A stretch of DNA of 13,197 bases from an archaeon (GTDB lineage: Archaea; Asgardarchaeota; Hermodarchaeia; Hermodarchaeales; Hermodarchaeaceae): NCBI GenBank assembly GCA_016550415.1, contig JABXGU010000792.1, positions 1 to 13,197 of the forward strand, in the 5' to 3' direction. The notes under the pieces were generated by a model, which made no database searches, was not told the DNA's origin, and saw nothing but the letters and a program-made list of their open reading frames with translations. The position numbers were made by a program, and so were the translations under genes. This document shows positions 5,118-11,026 of the stretch, one piece after another (the stretch's first letter is position 1; every line of letters begins with the position of its first letter).

Positions 5118-8086
5118 GCTGATAATTGTCCAATCTCGAATTGGCATCCTTGGATATAGCCATTAAAGAGATTTGTATCTGTTGTGGGTGCTTGTATTGA
5201 AGGGGCAGAAGGAGTTGGTGTCGCTTCAACTATTATATCAAATGTCACATTCAATCCATTGTATAGGGTTGAATAACCCATGTAAAAGATTTCCAGCGTC
5301 ACATTATTGCCCTGTGTAAGAGTAACGTCCGCATCTGTGGCATCAAAGTCAAAGATAATTCTGTCACCAGTGTAAAGTAGGAAACCACGATTTGCAGCAT
5401 CTACCAAGGAGATATCCTCTCCATCAATACTAGCTGTCCTTCCAATGTAACAAAAGCCTTCACCAGTATTCTCTAATTCCACATGTACAGAGCCATTTTC
5501 ATAAGCATAACATTCAGATTCGATTACAGAAAGTTCATAATCAGGTGCACGCCGAACTGGCACCTGAACCGATGTACTAAAACGTGGCTCAGTACCAGCG
5601 GCATACACTGTTACATCAAGTAGCATACCCAGCTCCAAATATAGGTCAACCTCACAATTCATAACCAGGGATTCACCGGGCTCTAAATGAAAACTCCCTG
5701 TGGTTGTTGTTATTATACCATGTTCAGGGTACAATGCATAGGCATCGAGGGTGGGTGAGCTGATATCTATTTCATCGATGTCGATGGGGAGACTACCTGT
5801 GTTTTCAACTCCCAAAACAACAGAGGAAACATTACCATCCAACGACACATCAGCTGGTACCATATTCACAGCATAGGCATTGCCTCCTGTAATCTCCATT
5901 GCAGTATCCAGCTTCGTGTAATTTACCTGATAGATTTTCATCAGCTGTACTTGTGAGACGTATGCAGGCTCAAATATATCGAAGAGAATATTTGTCGGAT
6001 CAACTTCAGGCCAAGTATCTGCTGGAAGCTCTACATTAACAGCACTGCAATTAAGCCACAGCATATTGTAAATCATCGTATCAAAGTAGGGATCCTTATA
6101 CGCTGTGCTAATGTCTGAATCTGTTTCATCCCAGAAGTACGATTCATCAGGAACTTGGTTACCAAAGACTTCGCCAGCAATACGTATCATCCACTGCCAT
6201 TTACCCTCATCACCACTAAAGCCAGCTTGATTGAGTCCGAAATGGACAAGCACATATTCCACATCAAAGCGGCGGCATATCTTTAATGCCTCAATTGGAT
6301 CCGTTTCCATAAGCATCCTGCCTACCCAGCCTATCTGCGTCTTATTCGCCGTTGCATTGTCTGAAACACACGGGCGATCACCCATCACACGTATCCAGTA
6401 GCCGTAATCCCACCAAGAGAGGAAAACCGCGTCTGTAGCTGTATGGGTCTGCATCCAAGAGAAGGTTTCAAGGTAGTCTCGATAATATCCGGTTTCCCCA
6501 GTATCGGGGTATCGGTAGCCCGGTGTCATCTCTGGACTACCCATGTAATTGGCTGCATTTAAGGCAGAGAGGGTCGAGGCAAGGAGGATGACAACGAGTA
6601 GAAGATATGTAGCTGAGGCAAAACTACGCGTTGTAGGTGGTGTAATTCGACGACGACGGCGTGTCAAGATGGGTCTTTGCCAAAAGACAGTTCGAAAGGG
6701 TTTCAGGGAAAAAACCAGACCATAAGCTCCAACAAGCGCTGCAGCTGGAGCTAATAGAAGCGCCAGTCGAATCATGGACCCACAGAAATAGATAGCCGTT
6801 AGTGTAAAAATGATGAGAAGAAGGTCACTCTCTCGTTCTCGTCGGAAGGCTACATAGAAACCAAAGGGAATGACCAATACAAGGAAATTAAGATTGTACC
6901 AGAATGTAGCCCAAGGTGAGGGCAGATGTTCACCAACCGATGCCAATAACTGAGCAGTTTTTCGGATAAAAGGATCAAGAACTGTGAGGAATTTGCCTGC
7001 AAGCCCTGTGAAGAGGGAGCCGCCGCCTTCCTGAGCAGCGGCAAGTTGAATAAATAGTCCGGATTGGAAGAGATATCCTAGTCCAACAACAATAAGGGCA
7101 CACATGGCCCCAATAATGTACGGGGCAAAGGGTCGTAAATTAAGGGTAGTTCTATCCACGAGCCTGGGCATATGCCATTCTGAAATTCGAAGGCAACGCC
7201 AAAGTTCAATTAATACCATTAATCCCAAGATACCAAGGGGTATTATTCCTGTCGTTGAATTGACAAAATTAGGTCCTATTCTTGGTACACAGACAGCGAT
7301 GAGAAAGCCACCAACAATTGTGCCAGAATATGCAAGAAGAAGACGTCGTGAGTATCGTCTGAGCAAAATCATGAGGAGTGCGTAGATAGCAAGGAGTTCG
7401 AAGATGTAGATATAAACGCTCCAACTAGCAGATAGATATCCGAGGGCAAGACCACCAAAAATCGAGTATGCAACTGAACCTTTCCTATGTGCCCGCAGGA
7501 AAAAGAAAAGTGTTAAAATAATGGCAAAGATGCCAACAGCTTCATTATCATAAAACCCTGCAATTGTACGTTGCGTATAAGCCGGGATAATAGCCATGAA
7601 GAATGCAGCGAAGAGACCGACCTCTTTATTAGCAGCCTCTTTGCCCAGGAAGTACATGGCGATAACGCCCAAGGTTCCCATTATCGGAGGAAAAATCACA
7701 CAAAGGTAGAGTGCATCAACATGAATACCCACTGCCGATAAGCCATAATACATTAGCACCGTTGTGAAGGGTATACCAGGATAGGAAGACCTGGGAATAT
7801 TTCTTCCATAAGGAACCCAAGTGCTTGTATCATACCATCCAAACCATGCTGGAATCCCATTTTCTATGATGTATTCGACCTCACGATAAGCATACCAGGG
7901 GTCAAAGGCTCGAAGCAATATCTCAAAGCCAATCATTGGCAACAAACGAATAAGGAGCGCAAGAATAGTAATTGCCAATAATCCAAAAGTTGAAGTTAAA
8001 TTTGTCTTCGAGATTTCCACACCAGGTCTGTGGATGAATCGTCGCAGAAAAGCAACAATGGAGCGACCAATATCTCGAAGTGTCAT
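5039..8086 (-). CDS. aglB: Dolichyl-phosphooligosaccharide-protein glycotransferase (STT3/AglB)
   Basis: This is the oligosaccharyltransferase catalytic subunit, which moves a lipid-linked glycan onto Asn of N-x-S/T sequons on the outer membrane face. It has 1015 residues. The N-terminal half (about 30-510) is a polytopic membrane domain of roughly a dozen helices. First-loop motif FDPWYAYREVEY has D62; the second acidic motif AGFYDNEAVGIF has D180/E182. The soluble domain carries WWDYG (558-562) and D626-x2-K629 followed by WMIRI, resembling eukaryotic STT3. The C-terminal 300 residues look beta-rich and end in a Pro/Thr/Ser linker (EATPTPSAPSIQAP) plus a polar tail. The last 79 bases run antisense through the nop10 end. 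GGTGA lies just before the ATG. gcvH lies 85 bases upstream. Confidence 0.93.
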   Translation of the reverse strand: MTLRDIGRSIVAFLRRFIHRPGVEISKTNLTSTFGLLAITILALLIRLLPMIGFEILLRAFDPWYAYREVEYIIENGIPAWFGWYDTSTWVPYGRNIPRSSYPGIPFTTVLMYYGLSAVGIHVDALYLCVIFPPIMGTLGVIAMYFLGKEAANKEVGLFAAFFMAIIPAYTQRTIAGFYDNEAVGIFAIILTLFFFLRAHRKGSVAYSIFGGLALGYLSASWSVYIYIFELLAIYALLMILLRRYSRRLLLAYSGTIVGGFLIAVCVPRIGPNFVNSTTGIIPLGILGLMVLIELWRCLRISEWHMPRLVDRTTLNLRPFAPYIIGAMCALIVVGLGYLFQSGLFIQLAAAQEGGGSLFTGLAGKFLTVLDPFIRKTAQLLASVGEHLPSPWATFWYNLNFLVLVIPFGFYVAFRRERESDLLLIIFTLTAIYFCGSMIRLALLLAPAAALVGAYGLVFSLKPFRTVFWQRPILTRRRRRITPPTTRSFASATYLLLVVILLASTLSALNAANYMGSPEMTPGYRYPDTGETGYYRDYLETFSWMQTHTATDAVFLSWWDYGYWIRVMGDRPCVSDNATANKTQIGWVGRMLMETDPIEALKICRRFDVEYVLVHFGLNQAGFSGDEGKWQWMIRIAGEVFGNQVPDESYFWDETDSDISTAYKDPYFDTMIYNMLWLNCSAVNVELPADTWPEVDPTNILFDIFEPAYVSQVQLMKIYQVNYTKLDTAMEITGGNAYAVNMVPADVSLDGNVSSVVLGVENTGSLPIDIDEIDISSPTLDAYALYPEHGIITTTTGSFHLEPGESLVMNCEVDLYLELGMLLDVTVYAAGTEPRFSTSVQVPVRRAPDYELSVIESECYAYENGSVHVELENTGEGFCYIGRTASIDGEDISLVDAANRGFLLYTGDRIIFDFDATDADVTLTQGNNVTLEIFYMGYSTLYNGLNVTFDIIVEATPTPSAPSIQAPTTDTNLFNGYIQGCQFEIGQLSAYEASLSPSISSSASSDFFIARRYLP

Positions 8087-8133
8087 GCCTTCACCAGAAG
8101 CTGTATGGAGTGTGGGCTTGATAATTATGTGAC

Positions 8134-8146
8134 CTTAAAAAAGTTC
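8134..8146 (-). promoter_or_regulatory. Candidate TATA box for aglB
   Basis: Read on the minus strand, an AT-rich block (CTTTTTTAAGG) lies about 50 bases before the aglB ATG, in the 85-base gap behind gcvH. It would give a leader of about 25 bases. This is judged by position and composition only; aglB could instead be read through from gcvH. Confidence 0.35.
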
Positions 8147-8171
8147 TTGTATAGACAAAGAGAATTACTAG

Positions 8172-8567
8172 CTATTCCGACTCTAGTTTCTCGATAAACT
8201 TTTCATAATCTGCTGCGGTCATCAAACCCTCAATTTCCTTGTTATCCTCTGGCTTCAGGATTATCATCCAGCCCTCGCCATAGGGATCATTATTGACTTT
8301 TTCGGGAGCTTCATCAAGGCCGCTATTAACTTCTATCACTTCACCAGAAATAGGTGCGAAGAGATCAGAAGTAGCTTTCACCGAATCTACTGTGCCAAAT
8401 ACATCCCCTGCTTTGACTTTTGTGCCAACTGAGGGTAGTTCAACCATCACAATTTCATGAAGTTTTTCTTGAGCGTAGTCTGTTATTCCAACACGTATCT
8501 TTCCGTCCTCAAGAAGGGTCCATTCGTGTTCCTTTGTGTATCGTAATTTTGGAGGTATCTTTGTCAT
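8172..8567 (-). CDS. gcvH: Glycine cleavage system H protein (lipoyl carrier)
   Basis: This is the lipoylated carrier of the glycine cleavage system. It shuttles the aminomethyl group between the P, T and L proteins. The 131-residue product is full length: YTKEHEWTLLEDGKIRVGIT at the N-terminus, then the lipoyl hairpin GTVDSVKATSDLFAPISGEV with K64 as the expected lipoylated lysine, then NDPYGEGWMI. The N-terminal KxHEW and the G-D/E-SVKA pattern are diagnostic. No P, T or L protein gene is in the window, so it stands alone here. A stand-alone GcvH-like protein may also serve as a general lipoate carrier, but nothing in the sequence shows that. A TATA-like box lies upstream (about 8615-8626), and the Shine-Dalgarno is weak. 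Confidence 0.95.
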   Translation of the reverse strand: MTKIPPKLRYTKEHEWTLLEDGKIRVGITDYAQEKLHEIVMVELPSVGTKVKAGDVFGTVDSVKATSDLFAPISGEVIEVNSGLDEAPEKVNNDPYGEGWMIILKPEDNKEIEGLMTAADYEKFIEKLESE

Positions 8568-8614
8568 AGGAATACAACTCCGACAAAGGTGTGTTCAGAG
8601 CTGTCAGTATTTTC

Positions 8615-8626
8615 GGATATATAGCT
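8615..8626 (-). promoter_or_regulatory. Candidate TATA box for gcvH
   Basis: On the minus strand, AGCTATATATCC lies about 50 bases before the gcvH ATG, giving a predicted leader of roughly 27 bases. It is one half of a divergent control region shared with the tRNA-Leu promoter. Confidence 0.6.
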
Positions 8627-8666
8627 CTTTAGTTATTTATCGGAATTATTCGGAAAATAAGATAAA

Positions 8667-8676
8667 CGTTTAAAGG
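8667..8676 (+). promoter_or_regulatory. Candidate TATA box for tRNA-Leu
   Basis: GTTTAAAGG follows an A-rich stretch (AATAAGATAAAC) that could act as BRE. A start about 25 bases downstream would fall near 8697, leaving a leader of about 54 bases before the tRNA proper at 8751. No AT-rich box lies nearer to the tRNA, because 8700-8750 is GC-rich. Confidence 0.5.
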
Positions 8677-8758
8677 CTCCCTTTCCTCATTCAATGAACC
8701 TACACTCATGCGGGGGCCCTTCCAAGGGTCAGCAGCCGCAGGATTAGGCGGCGGGGGT

Positions 8759-8778
8759 ATCTTGTCTATGGACCCCAA
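8759..8778 (+). other. tRNA-Leu intron 1 (20 nt, position 8/9)
   Basis: The central helix GGGG (8753-8756)/CCCC (8773-8776) is a perfect 4 bp. Bulges are GT|A (cut 8758|8759) and AA|A (cut 8778|8779). The outer helix GGC (8750-8752)/GCC (8780-8782) and a short inner helix TCT/GGA complete the motif. Removal restores T8-A9 in front of the D stem. Confidence 0.85.
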
Positions 8779-8803
8779 AGCCAAGCCTGGTTAAAGGCGC
8801 AGG

Positions 8804-8833
8804 AGTCTCCCAGAGATTCAGGGTGACGGCGAA
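8804..8833 (+). other. tRNA-Leu intron 2 (30 nt, position 30/31)
   Basis: The intron folds as GTC-T-CCC (8805-8811) with GGG-T-GAC (8821-8827). The central helix CGCA (8798-8801)/GGCG (8828-8831) has three G-C pairs and one A-G mismatch. Bulges are GG|A and AA|A. Removal joins CAGG to A, completing the 5' anticodon stem strand. Confidence 0.8.
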
Positions 8834-8840
8834 ACTCAAG

Positions 8841-8858
8841 ATCCACATGATAGGAGAA
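8841..8858 (+). other. tRNA-Leu intron 3 (18 nt, canonical position 37/38)
   Basis: Bulges are AG|A (cut 8840|8841) and AA|A (cut 8858|8859). The central helix CTC (8835-8837)/GAG (8854-8856) has three pairs plus an A-G mismatch. After intron 2 leaves, the outer helix is the complete anticodon stem. ATCC occurs at both edges, so the cut is ambiguous by up to four bases with the same product. Confidence 0.8.
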
Positions 8859-8889
8859 ATCCTGTCCGGAAGCGGTTCGAGGGTTCGAA

Positions 8890-8916
8890 GAAGACCTGCT
8901 TTGCAGGCTTCGAAAC
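8890..8916 (+). other. tRNA-Leu intron 4 (27 nt, T loop, position 59/60)
   Basis: This is a textbook bulge-helix-bulge. The outer helix is GAGGG/CCCTC (the T stem), and the central helix is TTCG (8884-8887)/CGAA (8911-8914). Bulges are AA|G and AC|T. The inner stem runs AAG-A-CCTGC with GCAGG-CTT. Removal gives the standard T loop TTCGAAT. Confidence 0.9.
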
Positions 8917-8941
8917 TCCCTCCCCCCGCACCACCATTACC

Positions 8942-8946
8942 TTTTT
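8942..8946 (+). terminator. T-run terminator after tRNA-Leu
   Basis: TTTTT lies eight bases after the encoded CCA. Archaeal RNA polymerase commonly stops at such oligo-T stretches. Confidence 0.5.
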
Positions 8947-8963
8947 GACTACGGTTTCCTAGA

Positions 8964-8973
8964 ATTCTATATA
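8964..8973 (+). promoter_or_regulatory. Candidate TATA box for the longin gene
   Basis: ATTCTATATA lies about 30 bases before the ATG at 9001. The predicted start near 8995 would leave almost no leader, in tension with the clear ribosome site at 8987-8993, so the true start may lie a little further upstream. Confidence 0.45.
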
Positions 8974-9000
8974 GCCCTTTCATTCAAAGAGGAAATAGCT

Positions 9001-9600
9001 ATGCTTCACGTAATCTATCTCATGGCCAACAATGGCTTGTGTCTCCTCGACCAGAAATTTGGAGAACTCGAACTTGATCCAAACTTGGTCGCCGGCTTCT
9101 TTTCAGCTATAAGACAATTCTCCCAAGTTCTCTCTAAGGGTAAAGGCGAAGCACGAGTAGTAGAAATGGGTGAATTCTATGTAACCTACGCTTCTGGTGA
9201 TTTTATCGTATGTGCTGCAGTAGTTGATAAAGATGATAATCGTCTAAGGATTTTGCAAGCACTCGATGAGGTAATCACGCGATTCTCTGAACGTTTCGCT
9301 GAGACACTAAAGGAATGGGATGGGAAACTGGTGTTTTTCTCCTTTGTGCCAGAACTCACAGAGCTTTTGAAGGGTGGAATGATTGGTGAGGTTGCACAGA
9401 CTCTGCCCAAGTTAAAAAGAGGTCTTCCGCGTCTTTTGGTTAAGTTAGGCCAAGTAACTGAACAAGAATTTCAAGTCGCTAAGCTCTGTAGCGGTGAACG
9501 TACGCCAATCGAAATTGCTGAAAAAATGGGGCTTCCCCTAAATGAGGTTGAAGGTCTATTATACAAGCTGAAAAAACTAGACCTTATCAGTTACGAATAA
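9001..9600 (+). CDS. Longin-like domain protein with C-terminal winged helix
   Basis: The 199-residue soluble protein has no signal peptide or membrane segment. The N-terminal 115 residues begin MLHVIYLMANNGLCLLDQKF and show alternating strand/helix segments ending in a long amphipathic helix (ILQALDEVITRFSERFAETL). This is like the longin/roadblock fold of adaptor sigma/mu chains and Asgard trafficking-like proteins. A linker (about 115-150) follows. The C-terminal 50 residues (VAKLCSGERTPIEIAEKMGL, then VEGLLYKLKKLDLISYE) look like a winged helix-turn-helix. AGAGGA (8987-8993) seven bases before the ATG sets the start. The exact function is unknown; longin and roadblock proteins often bind or regulate small GTPases. 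The fold is inferred from pattern only, and roadblock/MglB is the main alternative. Confidence 0.65.
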   Translation: MLHVIYLMANNGLCLLDQKFGELELDPNLVAGFFSAIRQFSQVLSKGKGEARVVEMGEFYVTYASGDFIVCAAVVDKDDNRLRILQALDEVITRFSERFAETLKEWDGKLVFFSFVPELTELLKGGMIGEVAQTLPKLKRGLPRLLVKLGQVTEQEFQVAKLCSGERTPIEIAEKMGLPLNEVEGLLYKLKKLDLISYE

Positions 9601-9634
9601 CTCGTATGTTGTTCAGTTTCTATAAGACCCATTG

Positions 9635-10321
9635 TTATTCCTGTTCTAAGTACAATACGCCTGCAGCAATAAGAACAAGGGAGAAGAACACGAGTATTGG
9701 AGCCAAGATATTGCCAAGGAATGGTGCTATCGCATTGAGGAATTCAATAACTAGGCTTGACTGGGCTACTCGTCCCATATAGTATATCATGAATCCTCCA
9801 CCGATTAGGAAGTTACTGATGCGAAGTTGACCAACCAATTGAAATCCAATATAGAAGAATAGTATTGGTAATACTATACTGTAGAGTGGGAGGATTGCAT
9901 AATTAATAGCAAAATAGCCCAAGGGGGGTGGCACTAACTCTGGATAGAAAAATTGTGGCAGTATAAGAACTAGAATGGCGATAATTAATGGGGGGCAGGA
10001 TGTAAGAAGGACTTGCCAAAGGTGCTTTTCGAGAATTTGGTAGGTGAGAGTAAGAAATACTGTGAAAATGGCAAACCATGAGACTGTTGTTGCAATGGTC
10101 CACCAAAGAGTCTCTTTTGCATAGTAGTCATATACAAGGAAAAATGCACGTCCTACTCCTAAAAGCAAGAAGAAGAGACCGAATCCTAAATGGAATGGGT
10201 TCTTTGTTTCTCTATATCGGAAGGCGAGGAAATAGATGAAGAGAATGAAGAAGTAGCCGATGATGACAAACCAGCCACCAATAATTACGGTGTCTAACGA
10301 AGTAAAAGAACCATAAGCCAT
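9635..10321 (-). CDS. Seven-helix membrane protein of unknown function
   Basis: The 228-residue, strongly hydrophobic protein has about seven predicted membrane helices, at roughly residues 10-35, 45-65, 75-97, 103-122, 135-160, 170-190 and 198-222. Few charged residues lie between them (RYRETK after helix 1). No catalytic or transport signature was recognised. The layout is that of uncharacterised archaeal seven-helix sensor-like or membrane-anchor proteins, but no retinal-binding lysine is evident in the last helix, so a rhodopsin is not supported. It is transcribed away from the hdr/kor operon and converges on the longin gene with 34 bases between the stops. ATG 10321 has a weak ribosome site (AGGGG). 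Function is left open. Confidence 0.75.
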   Translation of the reverse strand: MAYGSFTSLDTVIIGGWFVIIGYFFILFIYFLAFRYRETKNPFHLGFGLFFLLLGVGRAFFLVYDYYAKETLWWTIATTVSWFAIFTVFLTLTYQILEKHLWQVLLTSCPPLIIAILVLILPQFFYPELVPPPLGYFAINYAILPLYSIVLPILFFYIGFQLVGQLRISNFLIGGGFMIYYMGRVAQSSLVIEFLNAIAPFLGNILAPILVFFSLVLIAAGVLYLEQE

Positions 10322-10370
10322 AATTTCAGCCCCTATCTAATTACAAGATTACAATAGCATCTCTTTCTCT

Positions 10371-10380
10371 CACAATATAA
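10371..10380 (-). promoter_or_regulatory. Candidate TATA box for the seven-helix membrane protein
   Basis: On the minus strand, TTATATTG lies about 55 bases before the ATG at 10321, giving a leader of about 29 bases. It shares the divergent region with the hdrC promoter. Confidence 0.45.
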
Positions 10381-10426
10381 GCATGCTGTTCATAAACCAG
10401 GTTTATCATTTCAGCAAGAGGCAAAA

Positions 10427-10434
10427 GTTTAAAC
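10427..10434 (+). promoter_or_regulatory. Candidate TATA box for the hdr/kor operon
   Basis: GTTTAAAC, preceded by GCAAAA, lies about 50 bases before the hdrC start. It closely resembles the box proposed for the tRNA-Leu gene (GTTTAAAGG). Confidence 0.55.
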
Positions 10435-10453
10435 CTTTACAAACGTAAAGGTT
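10432..10453 (+). promoter_or_regulatory. Palindromic operator candidate for the hdr/kor operon
   Basis: This is a perfect inverted repeat with 9-bp arms, AACCTTTAC and GTAAAGGTT, separated by AAAC. It starts on the last bases of the TATA box and covers the expected transcription start (about 10456). A dimeric repressor bound here would block the promoter. In RNA it would form a hairpin at or just before the transcript start. Confidence 0.6.
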
Positions 10454-10480
10454 GAAGCTCACTTTAAGCAGGTGGTCAAA

Positions 10481-11026
10481 GTGCTCGATCGCCGGATAAT
10501 TAATGGTTCCAAAATCGATTCATCCCTTGCTGATGATATGGTTAAGGCGGGTCTAGACCGCATTCGTTCATGCATTCAATGTGGGACCTGCACGGGAGCA
10601 TGTCCTTCAGGTCGTCGCACCGCCTACCGTACACGCCAACTCATCCGCAAAGCCTTGCTTGGATTCCGCGAGGAAGTTCTATCTGATCCTAGCCTTTGGT
10701 TATGTACAACCTGCGGCACATGTACAGAACGGTGTCCTCGCAAAATCGATGTTACTGATGCCATCATCTATCTACGTAACCTCGCAGTCCAAGACGGTTA
10801 CATGCGCCCTGAACACAAAAACGTCTCTCATATGCTCTGTGAGACGGGACACGCTGTTCCAATTAATGATCCAAAATGGAGTAAAATGCGAGAAAGCCTA
10901 GGTTTACCACCATTACCCCCGACTGTTCATTCTTTTCCCAAAGCAGTTCGAGAGGTGCAAAAGATAATTAAGAAGACGGGTTTCGACAAGCTCGTCGGTT
11001 ACAAGGGTGGTAAGAGTAATGAATAA
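10481..11026 (+). CDS. hdrC: HdrC-like 4Fe-4S protein (heterodisulfide reductase subunit C)
   Basis: This is a small two-cluster ferredoxin-like subunit that passes electrons to HdrB. Two classical motifs are present: C31-x2-C34-x2-C37-x3-C41-P (CIQCGTCTGACPSGR) and C75-x2-C78-x2-C81-x3-C85-P (CTTCGTCTERCPRKID). Length (181 residues) and domain order match HdrC of methanogens and related GlpC/HdrC-type proteins. The start is a GTG. GTG 10481 is preferred because GGTGG (10471-10475) lies five bases upstream; an in-frame GTG at 10472 adds only VVK. The end overlaps the start of hdrB. No HdrA (flavin) gene is in the window; it may lie beyond the end. The acceptor may be a disulfide other than CoM-S-S-CoB. 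Confidence 0.88.
   Translation: MLDRRIINGSKIDSSLADDMVKAGLDRIRSCIQCGTCTGACPSGRRTAYRTRQLIRKALLGFREEVLSDPSLWLCTTCGTCTERCPRKIDVTDAIIYLRNLAVQDGYMRPEHKNVSHMLCETGHAVPINDPKWSKMRESLGLPPLPPTVHSFPKAVREVQKIIKKTGFDKLVGYKGGKSNE

Larger units (their letters stand above)
8751..8933 (+). tRNA. tRNA-Leu(CAA) interrupted by four introns
   Basis: Removing four short segments leaves an 88-nt class II tRNA. Exons are 8751-8758, 8779-8803, 8834-8840, 8859-8889 and 8917-8933. The acceptor GCGGGGG (8751-8757) pairs with CCCCCGC (8923-8929), followed by discriminator A and an encoded CCA. The D arm is 8780-8798 with GG in the loop. Anticodon stem CAGGA/TCCTG encloses loop CTCAAGA, so the anticodon is CAA. The variable arm is CCG-GAAG-CGG within 8865-8878. 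T stem GAGGG/CCCTC encloses TTCGAAT, with T8 and A9 present. All conserved positions expected for archaeal tRNA-Leu are satisfied. The introns sit at 8/9, 30/31, 37/38 and 59/60, and each fits a strict or relaxed bulge-helix-bulge. The exact cuts of introns 1-3 are ambiguous by short repeats; the mature sequence is not affected. Confidence 0.9.

Noticed and set aside
8710..8750. Fifth intron between the two GCGGGGG copies
   Set aside because: I tried every cut that keeps one GCGGGGG followed by T8. None gives a 4-bp central helix with 3-base bulges, so it is kept as leader sequence.
8709..8933. SRP RNA or RNase P RNA
   Set aside because: The closing helix and a GTCCGGAAG block first suggested SRP RNA, but the asymmetric-loop motif after the tetraloop is missing, as are RNase P core motifs. 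The tRNA-Leu exons explain every conserved block.
8744..8983. 79-codon open frame on the minus strand
   Set aside because: It lies wholly across the tRNA-Leu gene, has no recognisable domain, and is explained by the GC-rich tRNA sequence.
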